In this document: piece by piece, positions 50,301-61,818 of the stretch
Layout: the number at the start of each line of letters is the position of its first letter
Numbering within the stretch: position 1 is the first letter of the stretch
DNA from: Tethya wilhelma
Lineage: Eukaryota; Porifera; Demospongiae; Tethyida; Tethyidae
Length of the DNA: 64,000 nt
NCBI GenBank assembly: GCA_964030475.1
Contig: CAXIPT010000008.1
Coordinates: 2,604,141-2,668,140 of the forward strand
Reading direction: 5' to 3'
The notes under the pieces: model-generated
The model's input: the letters and a program-made list of their open reading frames with translations, nothing else
What the model was told of the DNA's origin: nothing
The model's database searches: none
Made by a program: the position numbers and the translations under genes

Positions 50301-51265
50301 CGGCTCATGCAATTTGCTGAGGTATGTCTATAACTGTAGTACACTCTGTATTAACCATCATAAGTTTGTCACCACAGAACTGCCATGATGCTCTGACTAA
50401 AACACCTGAAGCTGACAGAATCCTGTGAGTAGGCATTCAGAATAGTAATAAAATTATAGTGCATGAATTTGACATCCTTCTTTGTTCCTTCTCAAGCTAC
50501 CACCCATATGGCCAGGGCCAGTCTGTGCAGAGAGGAAATGCTGTTACAGGGAACCCAAGACCACCCCAGTACCTATCCAGGCATGCCAAAGTGACAGCTA
50601 CTACACTGGCCGAGGAGGCAAACGCCACCATCAAAGCAGTTAGAAAAATGCTACAGATTGATTGTAAGTTGCAAGTAATAGCAATGAGAGAAATTGAATT
50701 ATACACTTGAAAATGCTTTGATTTGGCAAACTGACTTTCAGGTCTTCCGTTTGGATGGGAGGAGGCATACACTGAGGAAGGAGAGAAATACTATATTAAG
50801 TGAGTGGTTCAGCATAGTGTGCACAGCTATACTTCAGTGAACCATTTCTTGTGTAGTGAATTGGTTTGAGCTTATAAAACACTGGGTGTCTATAGCTATG
50901 CTGAATAAGAGCAGCTGATTATGACTAGCCTCGTTCCATGCTCCTCCTTCGCAAATATATTTGCAAAGGACAAGGCTAGATTTTGACCAGGTGCTCAGCT
51001 AGTATAACACTGTTTGCTGGGTTATTCATATTATATATTATATGATTTTTTTAATATCTATTTACATGTCGTAATTATATGATGCTACTGTTCTCATGTT
51101 CTTCAACACACGTACAGCCATGAGACTCAGAGCACATCTTGGGTCCACCCTGTGACTAAGGTGTCTGCAACTGCTCAAAAGGGAGGATCCCGTTCTTCAA
51201 CACCTCTCTCAAGCCACTCTTCTCTTCGTACTCCAACTCAACCACGAGTTAATCAACAAGCTTAG
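45596..51265 (+). CDS. STXBP4: STXBP4-like protein (two PDZ, EF-hand-like, coiled coil, WW)
   Basis: Twenty exons: 45596-45638, 45764-45943, 46007-46076, 46181-46308, 46365-46793, 46909-46978, 47059-47269, 47525-47631, 47751-47908, 47963-48127, 48186-48265, 48327-48545, 48642-48911, 49709-49858, 49994-50050, 50208-50321, 50378-50424, 50497-50663, 50742-50799, 51118-51265. The total is 2,871 nt (956 residues), in frame throughout with GT-AG introns. Domains: PDZ1 (residues about 28-118, RHGLGIRIVGGKS); Ser/Thr/Pro-rich linker; PDZ2 (about 330-430, GLGIIVAGGINRDEGP, DGRLKKGDRLLTVNGES); EF-hand-like segment (DIDGEGRVVFVEF, about 570); coiled coil (620-815); WW domain (GLPFGWEEAYTEEGEKYYI ... TSWVHP, about 888-922). 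PDZ2 and WW match vertebrate STXBP4/Synip, a syntaxin-4 binding regulator of vesicle docking; the extra N-terminal PDZ is unlike the human protein. AATAAA occurs near 51381. Confidence 0.85.
47338..47369 (+). repeat. (AC)n microsatellite, longer than in copy 2
   Basis: About 16 AC units here against about 9 at 59498-59516, in the intron before exon 8 of the two STXBP4 copies. Confidence 0.9.
49019..49633. mobile_element. Element with terminal GGAGTG hairpin, in STXBP4 intron 13
   Basis: It starts with a hairpin (AAGGAGTGTGGCTCGC TTC GCTCGCCACGCTCCTT, 49021-49055) and ends ACAAAACTTTGCTTATAAT. Interior: a GTGACGTCAC-like block, a conserved GAGGTCGGATCACTTCCGGT and an ACACAGACAC microsatellite. 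It is the same family, inverted, as 54229-54949, and is present at the end of copy 2 (61131-61745). Confidence 0.75.
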
Positions 51266-53055
51266 CCTCACAGTATACATGTCCACCACACAGAAGGCTA
51301 TAGCTCACTCTAAAACAGGCAGTGTAGTTTTGTATGAATAATAAGAGTATTGATATAGCTATTAATAATATATTGTGTACAAAATAAACATCAATAAATA
51401 CATGTATATACTTAAACCATATTTGTACTGACACTTTATCACCATGTATACTTCTTTTATACTAGATAATTTTGACAATAACCTGCTGCAGTGCTTGCAT
51501 GCTTACTTATTCACGACTAAAGTAGCTTAAGTTGGTTCTGTATAGGTCCGCATCTCTTCTATATTATGATTATATTTGTAGCACATTGCCCATGCAGGCT
51601 GCAAATTATTTTTCTAGTCACTCAGCAAAAAATATGGGTGCTCAGTGACTGATCATGACTACTTCTGTCAAATAAGGTCTGAAAAATGTATTCAGAGCTG
51701 CATATGTGCTATATTCAGCAGCTGAGAACATGTTGCATAATGGTATTCATCATTGATTACATAACTCTCTCAATTGTACCACGTCCAGAAACAAAATAGA
51801 ATAGTTTTAGTCTGTCTCAGTGGTGGCAGTGTAAATTCTGCTAACCTTACCGATCTCTCTGCTGGAACCCACAGGGCCTGTATTCTATCTTTGTTTGTGG
51901 TAAGTCACATGAAACAATAGTTCTAGATCTGGCCAAAGACATAATTATGGCGCGCAATGATGGAACTCTCTGTGACCACAGGAAACAATGGTGTGGGCTA
52001 CAATTAGCCATGCTGTTGGATCACTCTGGGCTAGTGTCTACCAACTATGTGGAGAAAATGACTGGGCTATTTACGTACTAGGTGAGTTGCACAGTATAAC
52101 ATATCTGATATTTACCTGAGCCTACACTGCATGTGTCACTCATAAAGACAACAAAACATCAACAGTATTGGCCTGAGATCAGTTTATAGTGTGACTGTCA
52201 GAAAATTATTTTGTAATAGCAGCTATAAGCTAGCATTAATCATAGGTTTAGCAAATAGCGGCCCGAGTTATTGACTATAAACTACAACGCACCAGCTATA
52301 GACTATAGCACTTCAAAAAATCTGATAGTACCCAAGTCTGCATGTGGGTTCAGTGAGACTAATGAAAAAGATATACAGTGGAAGCCCCTGGCTAATTTTG
52401 TAACTTTCATTGCCAACTATTGCCATTGCATGAGTTCAGGCACATAATATTTTAATATTATGTTGTGATTAAATTGCAGCCATGCTACTCTAGATCTGTC
52501 AGTGTGCATGGTGTGTCATTGCTGAGCTAAGCTAGCTATAGTTGATATGTTGATGGTTTTAAATACAGCTTCAAGTTAATATTGACTGTGTGACATTGTA
52601 CATGACATTGTGTGCAATAAGTAATTTTAGAATACTTTTCCAGTAATGAGTGGTTAAAGGAACTGTGTCACTATATAAGTGCTGTTTTGTCACTAAAAGC
52701 CGAATATTAGCTCTGTGTATGTACATATATTGCACATTTGTCAACAAAGAATATCACAAAACGTCACATATCCACACACAAAAGTGTGCGTTATTTGGAA
52801 TTAAATGCACTGAAGTTGCCTGGAACTATTTTGTGATACCTGGTTGCTCTTCTTAAGAGATGAATCAGGACTTTGATTATCATAACATATAAGAAGGCAA
52901 GTAAATCTTATGATACAGCTCCTGCCTCCAAATGACTGAGATGTGGAGATGTGTGTTTCACTTCAGTATCAAGTAGGCTATACACAGCTTACTCAGCAGC
53001 CCGCCGTTCAGTTTTCTGGCTTGCCAAACTACTAGCTCAGTAGCTAGCTACACAT
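51266..53055. other. Noncoding stretch after STXBP4
   Basis: Apart from the exon-like segment at 51982-52081 and a small foldback just before the region (TAGCCTCGTTCC ... GGACAAGGCTA, 50928-50983, in the last STXBP4 intron), nothing is recognised. An open frame at 52650-52856 lacks support. Confidence 0.5.
51982..52081 (+). CDS. Orphan FAXDC2-like N-terminal exon
   Basis: An exon-like segment between a CCACAG acceptor and GTGAGT donor encodes ETMVWATISHAVGSLWASVY followed by QLCGENDWAIYVL. Family proteins begin with a similar GSxW...GEDxWTLWVWG membrane-proximal segment. No following hydroxylase exons were found before 53247. It could be a rearrangement remnant or a chance open segment. Confidence 0.35.
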
Positions 53056-53246
53056 ACCAACTCAAATGTGATTTGTAAAATTATGGAAAAATGAGAACAA
53101 ACAAGTGAAAAAAACATTGGAAATGTAATGAGACACATACAGGAATGGGCTAAATCGTAAAAAGAACGCAAACAAGATGGAATGGCTGTTAGAGTGTGTA
53201 AGGAATTCTTCCTGTGGGCAAAATGAGAGACTCAATAAGGAGATTG
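53056..53246. mobile_element. Half copy of ACAAGT-family MITE at duplication edge
   Basis: It matches the left half of 4443-4756 (AATGGCTGTTAGAGTGTGTA, GAATTCTTCCTGTGGGC, CAATAAGGAGATTG). It stops abruptly where homology to 41894 begins, so the left boundary of duplication copy 2 falls inside this element. Confidence 0.85.
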
Positions 53247-53665
53247 TTTCACTCACTACATGTTTTGTGTGGCTAATCAATAATTAATACCAAACACCAT
53301 AATTATTGTAACAGATATACATTTCAAATGCATACGTGTTTTGTATAAGTTTTTGTACAATAAAAAAATATTATAATACTATTGTAATCATGCATGCACA
53401 GTCTGTTCGTTGCACATCGATCATTGAAAAATCTATTAGCCTCGTTCCCTGGGGACGAGTCTAAAAATCTATGTACATGTTACAGTGACACACATCGATC
53501 CTGGTTCATGTATTACCATATTATGGTGTGTATAATTGTATAGATCTGTCAGTTTAACACACATGCAATAATAATTAATTAATTATTATAGGCATGATAA
53601 CACTGTGGTGTGCTGGTGAGTGTCAGAAATAGCCTGAACAGGATTCAACAAGAAAATTAATATTA

Positions 53666-53881
53666 CCATATAGCGGGTAAATTTGGTGGGCTTAAAATTT
53701 GGCGAATTCCCATTTTGGGATTATTGGCGATTTTTAATTTGGTGATTCAATTCCGTACGCTGCATAGTTTATATAGGCGCACGTGCGTATTTAACTGTTT
53801 GGCGATTTTTAATTTGCCAATTTGAAGAATAATTCGCTAATTCGCCAAATTTAATTCTCGCCAAGTTTACCCGCTATACGG
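53666..53881. mobile_element. TA-flanked MITE, absent from copy 1
   Basis: Ends CCATATAGCGGGTAAATTTG and CAAGTTTACCCGCTATACGG, with TA at 53664-53665 and 53882-53883. Copy 1 at about 42300 has the single TA and continuous flanks (AATATTATAATTC), so the TA target duplication and exact limits are confirmed by comparison. Confidence 0.9.
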
Positions 53882-54228
53882 TATAATTGTTTGAAAGAAA
53901 ATCTTTCCTTATAAGGAATTTCCTGTGGACGGGTTTAAATTATTAAATATTGAGAGCAACATGTGGGCTCTTACTAAGAGCAAATCAATGGCTAACAATA
54001 GCAAGTGTTTTAGTCTATAAAGAATCCACATAATTATTTATAATACCAAGAGGATTGCATGCCATTGACTGATTGCAAATTCATTATTGATGTTTTTTGA
54101 GCATTTCTTTAGAATTTCTGGTGCTTTCAACACTTGTCAACAGTATAGTTAGCTACGTTTTATGTTTATGTTCACTTGTACCATAACAAAGCCACACTTC
54201 AAAGGAAAAATTAACTTAGTACAAACAT

Positions 54229-54949
54229 CATAATAATAATTATAAGCAAAGTTTTGTCCGTCCGTGTGTCCGTCCGTCCGTCCGTCCGTGTGTTACGGAG
54301 GGTCACCGGAAGTGATGTGACCTCGAACTAAAAGCTGCTTTTTTTCTGGACTGTGGAGAATACAAGCTAGGAAAAGAGTGTCTAGAAAGCTGGCTTAGAC
54401 AGTGCTAGCCTAGGATAAAACAACAAGCAATATAAGTATGGCTAGCTGTTTTTGAGATCGCTGACAAGGCTTACCAGTGGCATCTGTATCCAACAAAGAA
54501 GCGGGCTATGGGAGCCAATCTTCACGAATGAAGCGTAACGAGGTGAGAACACTCACTACTAGAAGTCTGCTTCTCTGTCGCTGTACACGAAACACAGCTA
54601 GCCAGATAACGAGTTTCTTTGCCAGCTGATTGCAAAAATGGCGGAAGTCGGAAAAGGGTCGTTTGTGACGTCACGTAGTGAGGTAAATTGCTGAGCTGGC
54701 CAAAGCAAAGTAGCACTAAGCAGACCAGTATACACATGCAGCATTGCTTATGCCAGTATTGATGTGATTGTTGTGTGTTGCTTCAATTGCAAAGGTTGTC
54801 CTAAGCCAATTGACCATAGAAGAATATTTTTACACAATAGCTTTGCTCATCAATTTTATCTTGCTATTGTTTGCAATGAGTTATAGTGTCTGATCCTATA
54901 AACATACACAAACAAGGAGTGGGCGAGCGAAGCGAGCCCCACTCCTTGT
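54229..54949. mobile_element. 721-bp hairpin-ended element, absent from copy 1
   Basis: Copy 1 reads ACAAACATAGATAATATAG at 42641-42660. Copy 2 has 721 extra bases inserted after ACAAACAT and no clear target duplication. One end is (TAA)n plus TTATAAGCAAAGTTTTGTCC and a (TCCG)n run; the other is a terminal hairpin (CAAGGAGTGGGCGAGC paired with GCGAGCCCCACTCCTTG). Hairpin end, internal microsatellite and lack of duplication recall Helitron/Helentron-type non-autonomous elements, but the diagnostic termini are not exact. Confidence 0.8.
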
Positions 54950-55776
54950 AGATAATATAGTTATGGTAAAAAGCACATGTACCCTAGCACATTTCACTCT
55001 ACATCCTATATAGTTGCTGCTCTTATATGCCTTTCCCAAAGATAATATTCAAATCAGTGCATGAGGCCCACATCACATATATCAGGTGAGAGCACCACCA
55101 TCACTAACTTGGAATCAGATCGATGGGCCACTCTATGGCTGTAGCATTGGAACTGCCATCTCTATCACTAGCTGCAAGTATGTGTACTCTTGCTAGCTGT
55201 CAAACACCATGAGTCAGATTGTTCCAAGCTATGAAATAATCCTTTTCCTATAGTTACAATTGTAAGTGGAATTAACTTAATTGATTTAGTAATTTAGCCA
55301 GGAGCGATGATGTTTGGAGCCATAAATTAAAAAGTTTAATGACGTACATGTGATAAAAGTCAATCAGGAGTCAGGACTGGTCTGCCACACTACAAGTCTG
55401 AGTTAAGAACTAACATGTAATCAGAGTAGCTGTTCTATCTACTAAACAGCTGAGTTAGGTCAGTTATATTAATTTTGTCAAAATTTGATTATAATATCTT
55501 CATTCTAAAATAATCTAATATTGAGCAGATTCATCACTGAATCATCAGCAATTGTGCAAGCATTTATAAATAACTTTAGTTTAAGGTTTTTCACCATTAA
55601 TTTTGCTATTGAAATAGCTAGAACAAACTGCTAATGTGATAAATTCTATGAATGCAGTATTTAACACATTCTAGCTAGTATATAGTTGTTAGTGATAAAC
55701 ATTAATTTTTGAATTTTGAAAGTAAAAGCTAGTTATACTTAAGCTGTATCGTTGCTTCAAGTCATTGATTATAATT

Positions 55777-57336
55777 ATGGGGGAAATCCGAGTAAAGTAT
55801 TCAACTGTATCCCTGCAATGCTTGTGTCTCATTACAGTAGTAGAGCATTTGGAACACTACCCACCTGAACTCTTAGCTTGCATACCACCAACACTGCGAC
55901 ATCCACTGTTTCATCACATACCAATTGCAGATCTCTGTCAACTTGAAAGGACTGAAGCATTTGATGGTATTGATGCTGAAAAGATATGGGAAGAGAGATT
56001 TAAAGACCAAATATCTCCATACATTCATTTGATAACAAATGAATACAATGCTAGTCTGATATTGAATCATACTAGGAGCCATGCTGGAGATCCAGTAGAG
56101 ACCATTACAAAGTCAAAGAGAGAACATTATCTTGAAACGATTGTCAATGCTATCTTTAAATGTGCACGTCCCACTGGCTACTACCCCTCTAATGGCAATG
56201 AAGTACTTGCTTTGGATACAGATCATCTGAAACAAGCTTGGTCATTTGATTTTCCTGTAGACATCGTCAACTATCTTGTTGCTGCTGTGAAAATAGAAGC
56301 AGTAACAGTTGCTGTTACAAGAGAGCCATCTTCTTTTTTCTACAATGAAGTGACTGGAATTGAGCTTGAGATGCCTGTAGCTGAATACGAGCTAAAACAA
56401 CACTTAACTGAACCCATTGATCGAAGCTGTTATGCACAAGTGAACAAGCTTTTGCAGTATGTTCCACACCGCTATACCAGCTATATCAACGAAACAAATG
56501 ATTATCATTTATCAGACGAGAATGCTCTCATATTCCTAATGGAAAAATGCAACTACTATCCCAAAGAAATGTACATCACTGTTGTCAGATATGATGCTAT
56601 AGAATGGAGCTGGCAATGTGAAAAAAGAAAGCCCTTAGTTGGTCAATTCCTTAGCAAAACTAACAAAATTGAATTGAATTGCACTTCTGATTATGAAGAA
56701 ACAGTAGAAGCACTGAAGAACGTCCTAGAAGATATTCTGTGTACTCCTAGTCCAAAACTTGTAAGTCTGTTTTTAGTTGACGTAAAGGATGCTCATATCC
56801 TTGCTATAGCTCCCTCTCTTATTGACTCAACTTGCAATCTTCAAATGCTGTCCATTGATCGAATTGAAACAGAATCTGTCTCTGCTTCAAATGAGCTGGG
56901 GAATATCGTCATGGCTCAATCAATGTTGTCCTCTCTTTCACTAGTTGACATATCACCATGTTCATTTGATGTGACAACAAGGTCTCGGTTCGCTGAGAGT
57001 ATTTATTCGCTTGTCCAACGACCTCATTTTGAAAGCCTCTCTTTCTGTGGTGTTGAGCTGGCAAATGACATAGTTCAAGAAGTGATTGTTGCATTCCTTT
57101 CATCGCCTTGTTCACATGCTCAATGTGTGAAACTACGAGGGCTGTATAGTAAGTTTGAAAACCTTGACAACAAGTACCAAGACTTGGTCATTCCTGAGTT
57201 TACATTAGAGCACAAATCTCTAGAAATCAGCCTATATTCTAGGCTTGGTATTGAAGATTGGCTAATGTCCTTACAGCCTCTCAATCTCAAAAGTTTGGAC
57301 ATCGATGATCCATTCAATGTTCTAGTTATGTCGTAA
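55777..57336 (+). CDS. Intronless F-box/LRR-like protein, copy 2
   Basis: A 519-residue paralogue of 43616-45175 in duplication copy 2, fully open. About 13 residue differences, for example A/V in YST(A/V)SLQ, G/D in FK(G/D)QIS, Y/P in GYY(Y/P)SNG, K/E and Y/D in IN(K/E)TN(Y/D)YH, and F/S in ESV(F/S)ASN. The F-box-like and leucine-rich segments are unchanged. About 97.5% identity with an intact frame indicates a recent duplication or ongoing constraint. Confidence 0.65.
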   Translation: MGEIRVKYSTVSLQCLCLITVVEHLEHYPPELLACIPPTLRHPLFHHIPIADLCQLERTEAFDGIDAEKIWEERFKDQISPYIHLITNEYNASLILNHTRSHAGDPVETITKSKREHYLETIVNAIFKCARPTGYYPSNGNEVLALDTDHLKQAWSFDFPVDIVNYLVAAVKIEAVTVAVTREPSSFFYNEVTGIELEMPVAEYELKQHLTEPIDRSCYAQVNKLLQYVPHRYTSYINETNDYHLSDENALIFLMEKCNYYPKEMYITVVRYDAIEWSWQCEKRKPLVGQFLSKTNKIELNCTSDYEETVEALKNVLEDILCTPSPKLVSLFLVDVKDAHILAIAPSLIDSTCNLQMLSIDRIETESVSASNELGNIVMAQSMLSSLSLVDISPCSFDVTTRSRFAESIYSLVQRPHFESLSFCGVELANDIVQEVIVAFLSSPCSHAQCVKLRGLYSKFENLDNKYQDLVIPEFTLEHKSLEISLYSRLGIEDWLMSLQPLNLKSLDIDDPFNVLVMS

Positions 57337-57755
57337 TGCAGAACATTTAAAGTTCATTTCCCCCCCTGTTTTATATCATAATCATACTCTTATGAATGTA
57401 CGGCTTACCAGTATTTCAATGAAACCGGCTTGATCTCAAATATGAATAATAATTAGGAGAAAATTCTCATCTGATAGCTGCATATAATTTTTTATGAACT
57501 GAAAAAGTGAGTATTTTATGAGCTTATAATGTAGTGTAATTGCAAATCAGCGGGAGTACAATGTGACATACCATTATCCATAGTGTGTGTTGAGCCTCAG
57601 GAACAGTGTTGTTACAAGGTACGGGTCGACAGTGAGCGGCGTCACAAAAGGGGGTGGGGCTCTTTGCACATAGTTAATTAGTTGTACAGCTATATAGAGT
57701 TAGTGTTATAAAGTGGGCGGCATCAAGGTCCAGCTTGCAGTCTTGAGACTTCAAA

Positions 57756-60700
57756 ATGACCGACACAGCAGATCCAGCTACCTCAGATAGAGTAAAGGGT
57801 AAGTTTCACTGTCAATGCAAATATCTGTGGTAAACTGGACAAATACACAAAAAATACATATCATGGTTCTTATGGGGCGGGGCTCATGGTGCTCCCTATT
57901 CAGAGTTGGTTCTCCACCCACAGTTGATGGTGAGCCTGAAGAGCAGGAGAATGATGATCATGTTCATGAGGTGACCATCAAGGGAACTAGACATGGACTA
58001 GGAATTCGAATTGTGGGGGGTAAATCAATGACCTCCCCTCAAGATTCAGGCTTTGGGATTTTTGTCAAAGAAATTATAAGAGGAAGCCTTGCTGCTCGAG
58101 ATGGTAAACAGTTCTATTATACTCTCTCACACAGTCCTTCATCTTCAATATATGTCTTTATTGCAGGACGTCTCGAAAGAGGAGATAAAATCCTTAAAGC
58201 AAATGGAACTAGCCTTCAAGGAGTCTCAAATGAACGGTATTGCTCCAAATACTATCCCTACACCCATAACTCATATGCATCCTTGAACTTGCTATCATAG
58301 AGTGCTTTAATAACTGACTGTACTCTTGTTTGTCTGATAGTGCCGTTGAGATACTGAAAAACTGTGCAATGAGTAATACCATCACGTTGCTCATATCTCG
58401 AGATCCAAAGACTCAGTCTGACTTTCGACGACTTTCAGCATCTCTTCTGCTCAAAGACATGCCGAAAGGTATCATCACAATTACTAACATTTCATTCTTC
58501 CATTTTATTATTTTTCTAACAAAGTGCCAGGCCATCAACAACTTTCGAACCCAGTAGCAACTTCAACTCCTGTTCCTGCTCCTGAGAAAGAGAATGCTCC
58601 TCAAGCGTCATCTTCTGAGAAGAGAGAAACAGGTGGAGGAGCATCCAATACTCGTCCTTCTTCAGCTTCCAGTGAGTTGACTCAAATATCAACGACAGAC
58701 ATCAGTAGCCATGACGACCTTGATGATGATGAAGACACGGCTGAACATCTCAACCAACAACTACTGGCCCTCAACACAAACTCAAACAATGCTCAACAAG
58801 TAGCAGCTCCATTGTTTACCAGCCCACAGTCCGGCATCACTCAACTGAGTGATGTCGTGGTGTCAATGGACAACCATCGCACTAGAAGTGACTCTGACAG
58901 TTCACCTCCACCACCACCACCCACTTCTGCTCCCCCTGCTTTAGACAATGATGGTAAGTCGATCACCCTGAGTACATTAGAGTATTACAATTGTAAGATG
59001 TGTTCTTTTCACAAGCTAGCAAAGTTACCATCAATACATTCACACATGTATGTACATGTACCATTCAGATCACTCCATCCCATATGCCCAGCCAATAAGA
59101 ACTGCTGTTTCTGCTGACCTGAAAGAAGACCTACTGAGGTAAAAAAAATTAGTGGCTTGATAACAGTCCCATTAATGGATCAAAGATGATTCATGTGTTG
59201 ATCTCATTATTGTCCCCAGGAGCAGGAGCCCCCCTGAGGGTAAAGCCTCTCTGACCCCTCCACTCTCTGCCACTCTACTCCCTTCGCCAACCAGAGTGGC
59301 TCCCAAAATAGAATCATTTGTGATACCAAAGTTGAATGGTCTGGGTATCATAGTAGCTGGAGGTATCAACAGGGATGAAGGACCTCATATCTTTGTGGAG
59401 AAGATCATGAATGGAATGGATGCAGCACGAGTGAGTTCTTTCACCCTGTGATACAAAGCCATCATATAACTTCAATGGAGTGTTCACTATTGGATGAACA
59501 CACACACACACACATACAACAATTAAGTCAACATTCCTCGGTATTCCCTTAAGAGCATTCATAGTCTTCACAATGTGTTTGCTTTGGTGACCACCCATAG
59601 CCCAGCTATATTGAACCACCACACAGGTAGCAATGAATTTACTTGTGAATGCCATCAACAATATTGCAGGATGGTCGTCTGAAGAAGGGAGATCGTTTGT
59701 TGACAGTGAATGGAGAGTCTTTCACTGGCATAACCAGAGAGAAGGCACTCACTACCCTCACTCAAATGAAAATTAGGTACTCATGCACACACCCCTTTTC
59801 CCCTCTCCTCCCCACTCCCCACTTACATGGAGAGTCTTCTTTAGAGACATAGCTACTCACTTGCATGCAGTACATCCCATTGCTGTCACACCCTCCATGC
59901 AGACCGCAAGTGAAATCCTTCACTCTGGTCATTGAAAGGATTCCCTCCGATGACCACAAGCAACAGAGTGATCTTCCCCAGACTCTTCCCAACCCTCCTC
60001 GCAGCACACACTCCTCTGTCTTTGACTCTGACACTCTCGAGGCGTCTGACAAGACAAGAGGTATTACATATCCACTCATATTGTTGACTCTCTAACGAAT
60101 CAGCAATTCCATAGGGTCATCTGTGAGTGATGGATCACACTCAGGAGGTGGCACTCCTCCTCCAAGAGACCAGGGCCTCCCTCAACAGGACTTGGGCCGT
60201 TTAAGAGAGAATGAGTCAGGGGGGAAGAAATCAACCCCCTCTCGTTATAAGGGCAAGAAAGATAGCACAGGACGTGGAGGTAAGATTGAAGTGGAGACAC
60301 TTGTGCTCCTAAGAGTTGTTACATTCCACAGACAAATACAAGTCAGATTCCATGCACAAGAGGATGTCTATGGATCCTAATGCTAGAGTCAAACTAGCTA
60401 AACTTGAATGGGTATGGTGGCAAATCTTCACTTGCACTTGCATACATTGATTTTATGAGTTTATTATTGCAGGCTCTAAACTACATGGGCTACTTGATGT
60501 CACCTCAGCAAAAGGAGCAGATCTATTCCACACTTGACATCGATGGAGAGGGCAGGGTAGTCTTTGTGGAGTTTGTCAAGCTGGCTCAAGAAATGTTCGC
60601 CTTCCACTTGGATGATCCTCATCTTGAGGCTAACCTAGTCTATGCTCTCACTCAGAAAGAAAGCAGTGATATGCCAGCTCTGCCAAGAAAGGTCAGAGTA

Positions 60701-61023
60701 CAGACCATCACAAAACTGTGTGTGTTTATGTTTTGTTCTAATATTATGTTTAGGCCACCAGTTTCGACCAGTTGTGGAAGGAGTACAGTCCACTGTCATC
60801 ACAGATGATGCTAACAGCCTCCCAGCCATCTCTGCCTCATTCACCTTCATCTGAGCTCCAAGGATCAACTCATGACTCTGATTTACAGAGGATGAGACAA
60901 CAACTTCACGACCTGGGCCATCGAAGAGATCAGGAGAGACTCTCTGCTTCAGGACCTATATTCTCTGAGACAGAGAAGACCTTGCTGGAGAACGAAAAAG
61001 CAGCCTTGCAGGCCAAAATAGCA
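57756..61023 (+). CDS. STXBP4-like protein, 3'-truncated copy
   Basis: It carries exons equivalent to the first 13 of the complete gene, starting with ATG 57756 and ending with the first coiled-coil exon (60754-61023). All splice sites and frames are intact over about 710 codons. The remaining seven exons, most of the coiled coil and the WW domain, are absent because the duplicated block stops in the next intron and unrelated sequence with the FAXDC2 3' end follows. If transcribed, read-through past the GTGAGC donor would end the protein shortly after the coiled-coil start (ATAGCAGTGAGCACCTTATAA gives four codons then a stop). It would retain both PDZ domains and the EF-hand-like segment. Substitutions relative to copy 1 include several amino-acid changes in the low-complexity exon. 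Confidence 0.75.
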
Positions 61024-61130
61024 GTGAGCACCTTATAATATTATCTTAGCCTCTATTTTGCACCTAGAAATAGTTTTATTAACGTATGAGTCAAGCAATT
61101 AATGCTTGCCCCCAGACATTAATAATTATT

Positions 61131-61745
61131 ACAAGGAGTGTGGCTCGCTTCGCTCGCCACGCTCCTTACTTGTGTATGAAGTATACTGATGTTTACTGCT
61201 AGATGCATGCAAGCACAGGCATTTGCATACTGGGAAAGTGAAAGGTAACCATGCATGCCTGCACAGTACAGAGCTGCTCCTCTTTACAATTTGGCCTATT
61301 TACCTTAATACGTGACGTCACAGACGACCCTTTTCCAACTTCCGCCATTTTCGCAATCAGCTGGCAAAGAAATTCGTTATCTGGCTAGCTGTGTTTCGTG
61401 TACAGTGACAGAGAAGCAGACTCTTATAGGCGAAAGCTCTCCCCTTGCTACGCTTCATTTGTAAAGATTGGCTGCTCTATCACGCTTCTTTGTCGGATAC
61501 GGATGCCACTGGTAAGCCTTGTCAGCGATCTCAAAAACAGTCAGCCATACTTGTAGCGCCTGTAATTCTATCCTAGGCTAGCACTCTCTAAGCTAGCTGT
61601 CTAGGCACACTTTTCGTAGCTTGCATTTTCTACAGTCTAGAGAAAAAGTAGCGTTTTAGCTCGAGGTCGGATCACTTCCGGTGAACCCCCGTGACACACA
61701 CACAGACACACGGACAGACACACAAAACTTTGCTTATAATATGAT
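61131..61745. mobile_element. Hairpin-ended element at the right edge of copy 2
   Basis: The same element as 49019-49633, differing at as little as one position by eye. The shared sequence stops at its terminal CTTATAATATGAT, after which the flanks are unrelated. Confidence 0.8.
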
Positions 61746-61818
61746 ATTGCGAAACTTACAAAATTTTTGGTGAGGCACATTGAATAAAAATAGTAATTCA
61801 TTTAATATATATTTTAAT

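Larger units (their letters stand above)
53247..61745 (+). repeat. Segmental duplication, copy 2
   Basis: Direct repeat of 41894-49633, longer because of a 216-bp MITE (53666-53881) and a 721-bp element (54229-54949), partly offset by an approximately 80-bp deletion. From about 57590 to 58440 it is almost identical to copy 1, whereas upstream noncoding DNA is more diverged. Confidence 0.95.

Noticed and set aside
52650..52856. 68-aa plus-strand open frame
   Set aside because: No splice support, motif or conservation; composition is typical of noncoding DNA.
41894..61745. Duplication as purely unmerged haplotypes
   Set aside because: No gap marks the copies, the flanks differ, copy 2 is truncated and carries separate insertions. 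Not excluded without read depth, so it is kept as an alternative in the findings.
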